Shown: positions 18,789-29,579, counted from the first letter of the stretch. The stretch: DNA of 64,000 bases from an uncultured Anaeromyxobacter sp. (GCA_903855945.1 CAIOAK010000015.1:124001-188000), one strand, 5' to 3'. A program made the numbers and translations. The notes: generated from the sequence alone by a model not told the origin.

Positions 18789-19730
18789 GTGAGGCAAACC
18801 TCCGCCATCGCCCGTTCTCCGGCCCCGGCCCCCGTCCTGCTGCCCGTTCCGGACCACTGCGTCCTCTGCGGCGACGGCCGGCTCGAGCTCCGATTCCCGG
18901 CGCGGGGGGAGATGGTGGCGCTCGACGCCGGTGCCTGGCGCTGCACCAGCTTCGGCCACCGGCACCATCCCCCCATCTACGGATGCGAGGGCTGCGGACT
19001 CCTCTTCCAGTGGCCCATGCCCCCGGACGAGGTGCTCGAGGCGGCCTACTCCGGGGTGGTCGACCCGCTCTACATGGCCGAGCGGGAGAATCGCATCCTC
19101 ACCTTCCGGAAGGTGGTCCGGACGCTCGGGCCGGGCGGGGGACGCCGGCTGCTCGACGTGGGGGCCTACTGCGGCTACTTCCTGGAGGTGGCCCGGGAGG
19201 GCGGGTTCCGGGCCGAGGGGCTCGAGCTCTCCCGGTGGGCCGCATCGCATGCCCGCGCCCAGGGATTCACGGTGCACACCGAGCCGCTCGAGGTCCGCGC
19301 GACCTCCGCCGACCGCTACCACGTGCTCACCATGTGGGACGTGGTCGAGCACCTGCCCGACCCCCGCGAGGAGCTGGCGGCGGCCCACGACCTGCTCGTC
19401 CCGGGGGGTCGGCTCCACCTCTCCACCATCGACACCGGGAGCCTGGTGGCGCGGCTCCTGGGTCGGCGCTGGCCCTGGCTCATGGACATGCACCTCGTCT
19501 ACTTCGACCGGCCCACCCTCTCGGCGCTGCTCGAGGAGGCCGGTTTCCGGGTGCTCGAGATCGGCACCTACAGCCACACGGTCTCGGCCGGCTACCTGCT
19601 CCGGAAGATCGGGGCGAGCTTCCCCCTGCTCTCGCCGTTCACCCGGGCACTCGCCCGCGTCGTGCCCCCCGCCTGGCCCATCCCGGTCAACCTGGGCGAC
19701 AACATGCTGGTGAGCGCCGAGCGGATCTGA
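18789..19730 (+). CDS. zinc-finger-linked class I SAM methyltransferase
   Basis: 313 aa from GTG 18789, preceded by AGAAGGA at 18774-18780; a TTG at 18750 is in frame but lacks a site. The N-terminus carries cysteine pairs CVLCGDG and CEGCGLLFQW, a zinc-ribbon as in sugar C-methyltransferases. The SAM domain has LLDVGAYCGYFLEVARE (motif I), DVVEHLPDPREEL and GGRLHLSTIDT. The C-terminal part has membrane-proximal basic and hydrophobic residues (YLLRKIGASFPLLSPFTRAL). Family members modify sugars or lipids in envelope polymer synthesis; substrate unknown. The next gene, a membrane protein, starts 3 bp later. Confidence 0.84.
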   Translation: MRQTSAIARSPAPAPVLLPVPDHCVLCGDGRLELRFPARGEMVALDAGAWRCTSFGHRHHPPIYGCEGCGLLFQWPMPPDEVLEAAYSGVVDPLYMAERENRILTFRKVVRTLGPGGGRRLLDVGAYCGYFLEVAREGGFRAEGLELSRWAASHARAQGFTVHTEPLEVRATSADRYHVLTMWDVVEHLPDPREELAAAHDLLVPGGRLHLSTIDTGSLVARLLGRRWPWLMDMHLVYFDRPTLSALLEEAGFRVLEIGTYSHTVSAGYLLRKIGASFPLLSPFTRALARVVPPAWPIPVNLGDNMLVSAERI

Positions 19731-19733
19731 GCC

Positions 19734-20834
19734 GTGGCGAGGCCGTCTCGCCGAGCGCTCGCGGCGCTGGTCGCCGCCTCCCTGGCGCTCACGGCGCTCG
19801 TCCCCCTCACGAACCGGACCCCGTACGGCGACCTGTCGGCGGGCTACACCGACCACCTCCACCACGCCCACGCCACCTGGGTCTTCCTCCACCGCGGGCT
19901 CGACGCCTGGCGGCTCCCCCTCGTCGAGTCGTCGCGCGGCATCGCCTACCCGCACGAGACCGGGGCCTGGCCCCAGATGCCGGTGAACTACCCGCCCGGC
20001 ATGTTCGCGGTCTTCCTGCCCACCGCGATCCTCGGGCGCTACCTTCCGATGAGCCAGGAGACCTTCGGCCGGGTGGGCGTCCTCTGGATGCTCCTCCTCG
20101 CCCACGCGGCGCTCCTCGCCATCTTCCTCCTGCTCGCCGAGGAGCCTTCGGGGGGGCGGGCGGTGGTGGGGGTGATCGCATGGCTCTACCTGGTCCGGCT
20201 CGCCCTGCAGGGGTTCTACGATCCGGCCTTCCTCGGGGCGGGGGCGATGGCGCTCCGGGAGGTGCACCGGAAGCGCCCGGGCCCGGCGCTCCTCTGGCTC
20301 GCCTGCGCGGGGCTCCTCCACTACCGGGCCGTGGCGCTCGTGCCGGTGGGGGTGGCGGCCCTCTGGCAGGCGCTCGGCGTGCCGCGGAAGGAGCGCCCCT
20401 GGGGCGCCATGGCGGTCGTGGCCGTCGCCGGTGTCGTCGTGGTGGGGACCTTCCTCCTGCAGTGGCCGGTGACCGAGCGCTACCTGGACACCCTCCACCC
20501 TTCACTTGGAGTGATCGGGAGCGGGCCGCGCTTCTGGGCGGTGGTGCTGGCCAGCGTCGCCGCGGCCGCCGCGTCCTGGTGGTACGGGGGGCCGCTCGTG
20601 GCCGGGCTCGTGCTCGCCGCCCTGGGGCTCGCCCTCACCGACATCTACGACTGGTGGCACGGGGCCGTGCTGCTCTTCGCGCCGATGGCGGTGGGGGTGC
20701 CGGGAGCGCGGGCCGCGTCGACGGCGCGCGCGCTGCTGGTGGGCTGGCTGCTCCTCATGCAGCCGCTCGGCTTCGACCAGACGCCGAGCGACCTCTTCCT
20801 CGACTTCGCGAAGCACTACCGGCTCCGCGGCTAG
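19734..20834 (+). CDS. polytopic membrane protein, possible GT-C-type
   Basis: 366 aa from GTG 19734. About nine to ten hydrophobic helices alternate with short loops, rich in Trp and His in the loops (DHLHHAHATWVFLHRGLDAWRL, DIYDWWHGAVLLF). The first outer loop carries conserved-looking Asp/His, and MPVNYPPGMFAVF resembles the Y-P-P segment of GT-C (GT87-like) transferases. No clear catalytic motif is seen, so a glycosyltransferase role is only a guess. It is tightly linked to the methyltransferase before it, suggesting a joint envelope-sugar function. Confidence 0.66.
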   Translation: MARPSRRALAALVAASLALTALVPLTNRTPYGDLSAGYTDHLHHAHATWVFLHRGLDAWRLPLVESSRGIAYPHETGAWPQMPVNYPPGMFAVFLPTAILGRYLPMSQETFGRVGVLWMLLLAHAALLAIFLLLAEEPSGGRAVVGVIAWLYLVRLALQGFYDPAFLGAGAMALREVHRKRPGPALLWLACAGLLHYRAVALVPVGVAALWQALGVPRKERPWGAMAVVAVAGVVVVGTFLLQWPVTERYLDTLHPSLGVIGSGPRFWAVVLASVAAAAASWWYGGPLVAGLVLAALGLALTDIYDWWHGAVLLFAPMAVGVPGARAASTARALLVGWLLLMQPLGFDQTPSDLFLDFAKHYRLRG

Positions 20835-20840
20835 CGCCAG

Positions 20841-21260
20841 CTAGTACGACATGTGGACGACGATCCGGTTCTCGCCGGGGCCGACCTCGACGCGGGCCTT
20901 CTCGAAGGTGGGGGGGCCCATGAACCCCTTGGCGTCGTTGGAGGCCGCCGTGCCCTCGGTGGGGATGCCCAGGAAGCCGGTGTCGAGCCGGCCGTTTCCG
21001 TTCTCGTCGTGGTAGACGGCGACCGCGTAGCCGCCCGGCGGAAGCCCCTCGAAGACCAGGCGGGCGCGTCCTCCCTGGATGGGGGCTTCGACCTTGCGCA
21101 TCGCCTTCTCCGGCTTGGTGGGGTAGCCCTCCTCCGAGGCGTAGAGGGCGGCGCGCGCGCTCCCCTGATCGTCCTTCAGACCCTCGACCTGGACGACGAG
21201 GGTGGCGTCGCCGGCGGCGAGGAAGAGCGTGAGGATCGCGGCTGCGGCGGCGGCATGCAT
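20841..21260 (-). CDS. secreted DUF2141 family protein
   Basis: 139 aa. The ATG at 21260 is chosen because AGGAGG lies 9 bp upstream; a TTG at 21269 has no room for a site. Signal peptide about 1-20 (AAAAAAILTLFLAAG). The DUF2141 core is clear: GSARAALYASEEGYPTKP, GGYAVAVYHDENGNGRLDTG and the ending PTFEKARVEVGPGENRIVV. These proteins are periplasmic or secreted beta-sandwich domains of unknown function. The gene lies 5 bp past the ogt stop and is probably cotranscribed with it. It converges on the membrane-protein gene. Confidence 0.86.
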   Translation of the reverse strand: MHAAAAAAILTLFLAAGDATLVVQVEGLKDDQGSARAALYASEEGYPTKPEKAMRKVEAPIQGGRARLVFEGLPPGGYAVAVYHDENGNGRLDTGFLGIPTEGTAASNDAKGFMGPPTFEKARVEVGPGENRIVVHMSY

Positions 21261-21265
21261 GGCGG

Positions 21266-21757
21266 TCAACCTCCTCGTTCGGCGCGGAGCACCGGCCCGT
21301 GGGCGGCCTCGTGGGCGAGCAGCCAGGCCTTCTTGTCGGTGCCGCCAGCGTAGCCGCCGAGACCGCCGCCGGTCTCCACGACCCTGTGGCAGGGGACGAG
21401 GATGGCCACCGGGTTCCGCGCGTTGGCGTTCCCCACCGCGCGGGCACCGCGGGAACCCAGGCGGGCCGCCAGTTCACCGTAGGTGATGGTCTCCCCCCAC
21501 GGGATCTCGAGCAGCTCCTTCCAGACCTTCCGCTGGTGCTCGGTGCCGTGCAGGTCGAGCAGCGGAACGACCGGGGGGCGGCCGGCGAAGTAGTCGGCGA
21601 GCGCCTGGAGACCCGCCTCCAGGTTCTCCCGGGTCCGCCGGCTGATGGGGGGACGGACGCCGTCCCGGCCGCCGAAGCGGATGCTGCAGACACCGTCGTC
21701 GGTGGCCTCGACGGAGAGGGTCCCGACCGGCGACCGGATGCGGGCGAGGGCGGTCAT
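21266..21757 (-). CDS. ogt: methylated-DNA-[protein]-cysteine S-methyltransferase
   Basis: Removes O6-alkyl groups from guanine by suicide transfer to its own cysteine. 163 aa, the normal Ogt length. The active-site block is complete: GNANARNPVAILVPCHRVV with Cys in PCHRV, preceded by the helix-turn-helix segment IPWGETITYGELAARLG and arginine finger in SRGARAVG. The C-terminal GGLGGYAGGTDKKAWLLAHE is also typical. No Ada regulatory domain is present. ATG at 21757; DUF2141 follows at once on the same strand. The HNH remnant lies upstream, pointing away. Confidence 0.95.
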   Translation of the reverse strand: MTALARIRSPVGTLSVEATDDGVCSIRFGGRDGVRPPISRRTRENLEAGLQALADYFAGRPPVVPLLDLHGTEHQRKVWKELLEIPWGETITYGELAARLGSRGARAVGNANARNPVAILVPCHRVVETGGGLGGYAGGTDKKAWLLAHEAAHGPVLRAERGG

Positions 21758-21850
21758 GGGGGGGAGTCTACGCCAGCAGGAAGTCACGGAGATACGGTCG
21801 GGGCAGCGCCCTTCCACGGCTACGCCGGTGCGTCGCGCGACAGGGAACGC

Positions 21851-22085
21851 ATGAGCAGCGCACGCGCCCTCGCCGACCGACTCGCCGCGCTCCTCTCCCG
21901 GGAGAGGGATGCGGCTGCCGACTTCCTGGAAGCGCTCGCCGACTTCGAGCGACGGCGCGCATGGGCCGAGCTCGGCCACGCGAGCCCGTTCTGCTTCCGG
22001 CACCGAGATCTCCGACCGTCCAAGGGAGCCGCCCACTACCGGAAGGCGGCGGAGGTCGCCGCGGCGCTCCGTCGCGGCGTGAAGG
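21851..22085 (+). pseudogene. N-terminal remnant of an HNH-endonuclease-type gene
   Basis: From ATG 21851 about 78 residues read as the conserved leader of DUF222-like/myxobacterial HNH endonucleases: ADRLAALLSRERDAAADFLEAL, then DFERRRAWAELGHASPFCF, then LRPSKGAAHYRKAAEVAAAL. Intact relatives continue for 250-400 residues to an HNH domain. Here the frame runs straight into the 3' end of the helicase gene on the other strand (its stop is 22090), and no HNH part follows. It is best read as a decayed or deletion-truncated copy. It fills the only gene-free stretch over 300 bp (21758-22089). Confidence 0.68.
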
Positions 22086-22089
22086 GAGG

Positions 22090-24372
22090 TCACCCTCTTC
22101 GCAGGAACTTGGCGATGACCCGCTTCTCCCCGATCCCCGGGAAGATCACCGTCACCTTGGCGTCCGGCCCCGTGCCGTCGCACGCGCGCACCATCCCCTC
22201 CCCGAGGCTGGGATGGGTGACCGGATCGCCGGGCCGGAAGGGCTTCGCGTCGTCCCCGCGCTGGTCGTAGGAGTAGTCCACGTCGTACTCGATGACCGGC
22301 TCGCCGGGCAGCGCGCCCGGGTGGCGGCGCACCACCGGCGCGACCGGGACCGCCCGGGGCGGAGGGTGCGCGGGCAGCCCGAAGAGCTCCGGCGGCAGGT
22401 CGCCCAGGAAGCGGGACGGCTCCCGCTCGCGCCAGCTCGGCCCCGCCTCGCCGAAGGCCATGCGGCGGCGCGCCAGGGAGAGCACGAGGCGCGACCGGGC
22501 GCGCGTCATCCCGACGTAGCAGAGTCGCCGTTCCTCATCGAGCTCCGCCGAGCGCTCCCCGTCCGCAGCCGCCTCGCGCCGCCAGGGGCGCTCGTAGGGC
22601 AGCATCCCCTCCTCCATCCCGCAGAGGAAGACCGCGTCGAACTCGAGCCCCTTGGCTGCGTGGAGGGTCATGAGGGCCACACGCCCCTCGGGCGTGGGGG
22701 CGTCGGCCTCGCCGATGAGCGCGATCTGCTCGAGGAAGCGGGCGAGCGGGGGCGCCACGGGCTCGTCCGGATCGTGGGGCGGCCGCTCGGCGCCGCGGGC
22801 CTCGTCGAACTCCCGGGCGGCGGCCACCAGCTCGAGGAGGTTCTCCACCTTGTCGGTCGCCTCGTCGGTGCCCTCGGCGCGCAGCCGCTCCAGGAGTCCG
22901 GAGCGGGTCACCGCCTCCTGGACCGCCTCGCCGGCCTCCAGCGCCGGTGCATCGCGGTGGAGTCCCGCCACCACCTCGTGGAACTCGCCCAGGCTGCGCC
23001 GCGCGGCGGTCTTGAGCTCCACGATCTCGTCCCGGCGCCCCACGGCGTCGAAGAGCGTCAGCCCCTGGACCGAGGCGAAGGCCTGCAGCCGCTCCAGCGT
23101 CCTCTCCCCGATGCCGCGGGCCGGCCGGTTCACGACCCGTAACAGGTCGATGTCGGAGGACGGGTTCAGGGCGAGCCGGAGCCAGGCCGCCGCGTCCCGC
23201 ACCTCGGCCCGCTCGTAGAAGCTGGTCCCCCGCACGATGACGTAGGGCACCCGCGCGGCCCGCAGCGCCGCCTCCACCGGGCGCGACTGGGCGTTCACCC
23301 GGTAGAGCACCGCGATCTCGTCGCCGCGCGTGCCGCGGTGGCGCTCCGTCTCCACCGCCGCGGCGATGCGCTGCGCCTCCTCGTGCTCGTCCTGGGCGAC
23401 GAGGAGCGCGAGCGGGGCGCCCGGCTCCCGCGTGGTCCAGAGCTTCTTCGCCCGGCGCCGGGAGGCGCGGGAGATGACGGCGTGGGCCGCGGCCAGCACG
23501 TTCCCGGTGGAGCGGTAGTTCTGCTCCAGCTTCACCACCCGCGTGGCGGGGAAGTCCTTGTCGAAGTCGAGGATGTTGCCCACGTCGGCGCCGCGCCACC
23601 GGTAGATGGCCTGGTCGTCGTCCCCCACCACGCAGACGTTCTTTCGCTCCCCGCAGAGCAGCCGGAGCAGCCGGTACTGGGCGGGGTTGGTGTCCTGGAA
23701 CTCGTCCACGAGCACGTGGCGGAAGCGGGTGGACCAGCGGGCCAGGAGCTCCGGGTCGGACTCGAGGAGCTGGGCCGGGCGGAGCAGGAGGTCGCCGAAG
23801 TCCACCGCGCCGGCCCGTGCGAGGGCCCGCTCGTAGCGGCGCCACACCTCGACGCTCCGCTCCGTCTGGACGTCGTGCTCCTCGAAGCGGACCGAGGAGG
23901 GGGCGTGCCCCAGGTTCTTCCAGCGATCGATGCGGGAGAGCACCTCGCGGGGACCGAACCGGCCGTCCTCGGTGATCCCCATGTCGGAGAGGATCCGCTT
24001 CACCAGCCGCTTCTGGTCGTCGTCGTCGTAGATGGCGAAGGCGGGGGGCAGCCCGGCCCGGACCGCCTCCCGGCGCAGGAAGCGGGCCCCGAAGGCGTGG
24101 AAGGTCTGGACCCAGGCGTCGGAGGCCTCGACCCCGAGCAGCTCGAGGAGCCGCTCCCGCATCTCGCCGGCCGCCTTGTTGGTGAAGGTGACCGCGAGGA
24201 CGTGCCAGGGGGCGATCCCCCGCTCCCGGATCAGGTGGGCGATGCGGTGGACGATGACCCGGGTCTTCCCCGATCCGGCGCCGGCGAGCACCAGGACCGG
24301 ACCGTCGCCGTGGAGGACGGCCTCCCGCTGCGCGTCGTTGAGCGGGTCGAGGATGGGATCGGCCGGAACCAC
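22090..24372 (-). CDS. uvrD: ATP-dependent DNA helicase, UvrD/PcrA family
   Basis: 3'-5' superfamily 1 helicase for repair and clearing replication blocks. 760 aa from GTG 24372. Motifs: LNDAQREAV, Walker A LAGAGSGKT, VTFTNKAAGEMRER, Walker B VLVDEFQDTNPAQY, DDDQAIYRWRGAD, LEQNYRST, VALMTLHAAKGLEFDAVFL and RRLCYVGMTRARSRL. The C-terminal part (RPGDPVTHPSLGEGMVRACDG...VIFPGIGEKRVI) is the Tudor-like domain that contacts RNA polymerase in PcrA. It is divergent from the RNase J gene (64 bp apart). Confidence 0.95.
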   Translation of the reverse strand: MVPADPILDPLNDAQREAVLHGDGPVLVLAGAGSGKTRVIVHRIAHLIRERGIAPWHVLAVTFTNKAAGEMRERLLELLGVEASDAWVQTFHAFGARFLRREAVRAGLPPAFAIYDDDDQKRLVKRILSDMGITEDGRFGPREVLSRIDRWKNLGHAPSSVRFEEHDVQTERSVEVWRRYERALARAGAVDFGDLLLRPAQLLESDPELLARWSTRFRHVLVDEFQDTNPAQYRLLRLLCGERKNVCVVGDDDQAIYRWRGADVGNILDFDKDFPATRVVKLEQNYRSTGNVLAAAHAVISRASRRRAKKLWTTREPGAPLALLVAQDEHEEAQRIAAAVETERHRGTRGDEIAVLYRVNAQSRPVEAALRAARVPYVIVRGTSFYERAEVRDAAAWLRLALNPSSDIDLLRVVNRPARGIGERTLERLQAFASVQGLTLFDAVGRRDEIVELKTAARRSLGEFHEVVAGLHRDAPALEAGEAVQEAVTRSGLLERLRAEGTDEATDKVENLLELVAAAREFDEARGAERPPHDPDEPVAPPLARFLEQIALIGEADAPTPEGRVALMTLHAAKGLEFDAVFLCGMEEGMLPYERPWRREAAADGERSAELDEERRLCYVGMTRARSRLVLSLARRRMAFGEAGPSWREREPSRFLGDLPPELFGLPAHPPPRAVPVAPVVRRHPGALPGEPVIEYDVDYSYDQRGDDAKPFRPGDPVTHPSLGEGMVRACDGTGPDAKVTVIFPGIGEKRVIAKFLRRG

Positions 24373-24436
24373 GGGGGCCGAACCTTATCCCAACCCGGGG
24401 ACGTGCGCCGGGGCTCCTCCCGGGTAGATTGACGGC

Positions 24437-26086
24437 ATGGCCTCCCCGGTCCGCATCACGCCGCTCGGCGGTCTCGGCGAGATCGGGATGAACTGCCTGG
24501 CGGTCGAGTGCGACGGGCGGATCACCGTCGTCGACTGCGGGCTCCTCTTCCCCGCCGAGCCCTTCGGCGTCGAGGCGGTCGCCCCCGATCTCTCCTGGCT
24601 CCTCGCGCGGCGCGACCGGGTGGACGCGGTCCTCCTCACCCACGGCCACGAGGACCACATCGGGGCGCTGCCCCTGCTCCTCCGGGACGTGCCCGTTCCG
24701 GTTCACGGACCGCGTCTCGCGCTGGCCCTCCTCCGCCCGCGACTCGAGGAGGCCGGCATCCGGGCCGACCTGCGCGAGGTCCGCGACGGGGAGGTGGTGC
24801 GCCCCGCCGGCTCTCCCGTCACCGCCGAGTTCGTCCCGGTGGCCCACTCCATCCCCGACGCCTGCGCGCTCGCGCTCTCGACGCCGCAGGGGACCGTCTA
24901 CCACTCGGGGGACTTCAAGATCGACGACGCGCCGCTCGACGGCCGGCGCACCGACCTCGCCCGCATCGAGGCGCTGGGCAGGCAGGGGGTGAGGCTCCTC
25001 CTCTCCGACTCCACCAACGCCGACCGGCCCGGGAGCTCCCTCTCCGAGGCGGAGGTGGGGCCGGCGCTGCGCGGAGCCATGGACGGGGCGCCGGGTCGCG
25101 TCTGGGTGGCCTGCTTCTCCTCCCACCTGCACCGCGTCCAGCAGGTGGCCGACGCGGCGCGAGCGTTCGGGCGGCGGCTCCTGCCGGTGGGTCGATCGAT
25201 GGAGGAGAACGTCCGGCTCGGACTCGAGCTCGGCTACCTGCGCCTTCCCCCGGGGCAGCTCGCCTCGGCCGAGGAGGGGCCCGACCTCCGCCCGCGCGAG
25301 ACCTGCGTCCTCGTCACCGGCACGCAGGGGGAGCCGAGGAGCGCGCTCGGACGGGCCGCGCGCGGGGAGCTCACCGGCCTCGCGGTTCGACCCGGCGATC
25401 GGGTGCTCCTCTCCTCCCGGTTCATCCCGGGCAACGAGGTGGCCATCGGCCGCACCGTGGACGGGCTCGTGGCCCGCGGCGCCGAGGTTCTCTGGGAGGA
25501 CTACCGGGCGCTCCACGCCTCCGGCCACGCCCAGGAGGAGGAGCAGCGGCGGCTGGTGCGGCTCTGCCGGCCGGAGCACTTCCTCCCCATCCACGGCGAG
25601 CTGCGCCACCTCGCACGACACGCGGCCCACGCCGGTGCGGAGGGGGTTTCGGTGGATCGGCGCCACGTCCTCGTGGACGGCGAGGTGCTCGAGCTCTCCG
25701 ACGCGGGCGTGGTCCGGCTGGGGGAGCGCGTGCCCTCCGGCCGCATCCACCTGGCGCGGGACGGCGGCTTCTCCCCCATCGACGGGGACGTGGTACGAGA
25801 ACGTCGGGGGCTGGCCGAGCTGGGGATCGTGCTCGTGGCGGTGGCGGTGGACCGGACCACCCGGGAGCCGGTGCGCCCACCGGAGGTGAAGGGGCGGGGC
25901 GCCGCGGGGCTCTCCGGGCGGGAGGCGGAGGTCGCCGGCGAGGTGTCCCGGGCGCTCCTCGCGCTGCCACCGGGCGCCCGCGACGCGGCCACCCAGGAGC
26001 GGGAGGCGGGGCTGGCGGTGCGCCGCTGGTTCCGGCGCGCGTCGGGGCGGCGGCCGGCGGTGCAGGTGGTGGTGCTGGATGTCTAG
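24437..26086 (+). CDS. rnj: ribonuclease J (metallo-beta-lactamase/beta-CASP)
   Basis: 549 aa. Zinc site HGHEDHIGALP near residue 70, further ligands in VPVAHSIPDACAL and in VYHSGDFKIDDAPLDG, beta-CASP motifs LLSDSTNADRPGSS and VTGTQGEPRSAL, then the conserved LHASGHAQEEE and HFLPIHGELRHLARHA. The C-terminal J domain is present (SRALLALP...VRRWFRR). Family enzymes have 5' exo- and endonuclease activity on mRNA and rRNA. It heads the run rnj-yajQ-SPFH-rimO-esterase with small gaps. A TAGATT hexamer just before the start may serve as -10, but no -35 is convincing. Confidence 0.93.
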   Translation: MASPVRITPLGGLGEIGMNCLAVECDGRITVVDCGLLFPAEPFGVEAVAPDLSWLLARRDRVDAVLLTHGHEDHIGALPLLLRDVPVPVHGPRLALALLRPRLEEAGIRADLREVRDGEVVRPAGSPVTAEFVPVAHSIPDACALALSTPQGTVYHSGDFKIDDAPLDGRRTDLARIEALGRQGVRLLLSDSTNADRPGSSLSEAEVGPALRGAMDGAPGRVWVACFSSHLHRVQQVADAARAFGRRLLPVGRSMEENVRLGLELGYLRLPPGQLASAEEGPDLRPRETCVLVTGTQGEPRSALGRAARGELTGLAVRPGDRVLLSSRFIPGNEVAIGRTVDGLVARGAEVLWEDYRALHASGHAQEEEQRRLVRLCRPEHFLPIHGELRHLARHAAHAGAEGVSVDRRHVLVDGEVLELSDAGVVRLGERVPSGRIHLARDGGFSPIDGDVVRERRGLAELGIVLVAVAVDRTTREPVRPPEVKGRGAAGLSGREAEVAGEVSRALLALPPGARDAATQEREAGLAVRRWFRRASGRRPAVQVVVLDV

Positions 26087-26116
26087 CGCGGCGCGACGCG
26101 CCGGGAGGAGGAGAGG

Positions 26117-26605
26117 ATGCCGAGCTTCGACGCGGTGAGCGACCTCGACATGATGGAGGTCGAGAACGCCTTCATGCAGGCGCGCAAGGAGATCGCGCAG
26201 CGCTTCGACTTCAAGGGGACCTCGACCGACCTGGAGCGTCAGCAGGACGGCTCGATCCTCCTGAAGGCGAACAGCGACGGCCGGGTGGACGCCGCCTACA
26301 CGGTCCTGATGGAGAAGTTCGCCAAGCGCGGCGTCCCGCTCGAGGGGCTGGATCCACAGAAGATCGAGCCGGGCGCCGGCGGCCACGTGAAGCGGCTCGT
26401 GAAGCTGCGCCGCGGCCTGAAGCAGGAGGACGCCAAGAAGATGGTGGCCCTCGTGAAGGCGGCCGGCCTCAAGGTCCAGGCCGCCATCCAGGGCGAGGCG
26501 GTCCGGGTCACCGGCAAGAAGCGGGACGACCTGCAGGCCGCCATGGCGACCATCCGGGGCGCGAACCTGGGAATCCCGGTCCAGTTCCAGAACTTCCGCG
26601 AATGA
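26117..26605 (+). CDS. YajQ family nucleotide-binding protein
   Basis: 162 aa. The N-terminus MPSFDAVSDLDMMEVENAF, the RFDFKGTSTDLE segment and the C-terminal VRVTGKKRDDLQAAMATIRG are diagnostic of the YajQ/DUF520 family. Members are small two-ferredoxin-fold proteins; Xanthomonas relatives bind cyclic di-GMP and affect transcription. Whether this one binds it is unknown. Ribosome-binding site GGAGGAGAGG lies directly before the ATG, 30 bp after rnj. Confidence 0.94.
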   Translation: MPSFDAVSDLDMMEVENAFMQARKEIAQRFDFKGTSTDLERQQDGSILLKANSDGRVDAAYTVLMEKFAKRGVPLEGLDPQKIEPGAGGHVKRLVKLRRGLKQEDAKKMVALVKAAGLKVQAAIQGEAVRVTGKKRDDLQAAMATIRGANLGIPVQFQNFRE

Positions 26606-26616
26606 GGAGAGCCCCG

Positions 26617-27471
26617 ATGCGAAAGCCCCTGCTCGTCGCCGTCCTCTCCCTCCTCTCCCTCACCGCGTGCAAGAACCCGAGCACCCCCGCCGGCTACGTC
26701 GGCTATCTCACCCGCGGTGCCATCGTGGGCAAGGCGAGCTACGTGGGGCTCCAGACCGGGCCCACCAGCTTCGGCCTCTCGTGGCTGGTGAGCGTGATGA
26801 ACGTCTCGGTCACGCCCTTCAGCTACCAGGAGGACTTCTCCGGCGAGAACGCCGTGCTCACGAAGGACAAGCTCATGGTCTCCTTCCGCGCCCACACCAT
26901 CTTCCGGGTGCGCGGCGACCGGGTGAAGGAGTTCGTGGAGCAGTACACCACCATCGGGGAGGGACCGAACCAGGTGCAGGTCGCCTTCGGCAACTACCTG
27001 AAGGAGCCGCTCCGGACCGAGATCCGCGAGGCGGTGGCCCACTTCGACGCCTTCCCCCTCAACGAGAACATCGGCAGGATCAGCACCGAGCTGACGCGCT
27101 GGGCGCAGGAGAAGACCCGGGACACCCCCTTCGAGGTGATGAACGTGGTGGTGGGGAACCTCCAGTACCCGGCCGTCGTCGCCCAGGCGGTATCGAACAA
27201 GCTCGCCGTCACGCAGGATCTCGAGACCCGCGCCACCCAGGTGGAGATCGCGAGGAAGGACGCCGAGCGGCGCGTGGTCGAGGCCGAGGGCATCGCCAAG
27301 GCGACCCAGATCATCCAGCAGCGGCTCACGCCGCTCTACATCCAGCACGAGGCCATCGAGGCCCAGAAGGCCATGGTGGGAAGCCCCAACCATTCGGTCA
27401 TCTACATCCCGGTGGGCCCGATGGGCGTCCCCCTCGTGAGCACGCTGCCCGCGCCCGTCGAGAAGCGCTGA
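26617..27471 (+). CDS. SPFH/prohibitin-domain lipoprotein
   Basis: 284 aa. The first 20 residues are a lipoprotein signal with LTAC lipobox (Cys about 19), not the usual N-terminal membrane helix of SPFH proteins. The SPFH domain spans about 30-215 ([51 protein letters not shown]). A helical stretch rich in Glu/Arg/Ala ([26 protein letters not shown]) forms the flotillin-like coiled coil, followed by a short tail. It should therefore be lipid-anchored and face the periplasm. GAGGAG overlapping the yajQ stop is the ribosome-binding site. Confidence 0.84.
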   Translation: MRKPLLVAVLSLLSLTACKNPSTPAGYVGYLTRGAIVGKASYVGLQTGPTSFGLSWLVSVMNVSVTPFSYQEDFSGENAVLTKDKLMVSFRAHTIFRVRGDRVKEFVEQYTTIGEGPNQVQVAFGNYLKEPLRTEIREAVAHFDAFPLNENIGRISTELTRWAQEKTRDTPFEVMNVVVGNLQYPAVVAQAVSNKLAVTQDLETRATQVEIARKDAERRVVEAEGIAKATQIIQQRLTPLYIQHEAIEAQKAMVGSPNHSVIYIPVGPMGVPLVSTLPAPVEKR

Positions 27472-27481
27472 AGGCAGCGCG

Positions 27482-28905
<1,424 letters not shown>

Positions 28906-28909
<4 letters not shown>

Positions 28910-29562
28910 CGCTCGAGCACGTGGTCCGCCCCGCGCAGGTCGCCGCCGAGCGCCCCCCGCTCGCGCTGCTCCTCCACGGCCTGGGGGCCGACGAGCACGA
29001 CCTCTTCGGCCTCGCCCCCTGGCTCGATCCCCGCCTCGTGGTGGTCTCGGCCCGGGCGCCGATGGAGGCCCAGCCGATGGGCCACTCCTGGTTCGACATC
29101 GACTTCGGGGAGTACCCGCCGCGCATCGACCTCGACCACATGCTCGAGAGCCGCGACGCCATCCTGGGCTTCATCGCCGAGGCTGCCTCGGCCTACGGAG
29201 CCGATCCGACCCGCACCTGGCTCGTGGGCTTCAGCCAGGGGGCGGCCATGGCCTCCGCCTGCGCCCTCCACCGCCCGGACCTCCTGCGCGGCATCGCCGC
29301 CCACTCGGGGCGCATCCCCCGGATGCTGGTGCCGCAGGGCCCGCTGCCGGGTCTGGCCGGGTTCCCGGTCCTCTGGCAGCACGGGAACGGCGACCCGGTG
29401 GTGCCGGTGGAGTTCGGCCGGGAGGCGCGCGACCTGCTCGGCGGGCTCGGGGCGGACGTGGATTACTGCGAGTACCCCATCGGCCACGAGATCTCCGAGG
29501 AGAGCGCGGGCGATCTCGTCCGCTGGCTCTCGGCCCGGATCGACGAGGCCGGCGAGGGCTGA
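28906..29562 (+). CDS. alpha/beta-hydrolase, phospholipase/carboxylesterase family
   Basis: 218 aa from GTG 28906, overlapping the rimO stop (GTGA). Signatures: [20 protein letters not shown], nucleophile Ser in [10 protein letters not shown], acid Asp in [13 protein letters not shown], and His in [14 protein letters not shown]. This matches the YpfH/EstB-like serine esterase family; the natural substrate is unknown. It is cytoplasmic, since no signal peptide is visible. It ends the rnj-to-esterase run and converges on argG with 17 bp between stops. Confidence 0.9.
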
Positions 29563-29579
29563 CCGGGTGGCGCGAGGCG

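Noticed and set aside
17442-20498. A long frame of about 1000 codons crossing glgC and its neighbours
   Set aside because: Rich in Arg, Pro, His and Gly without any motif; it covers genes with clear families on the other frames.
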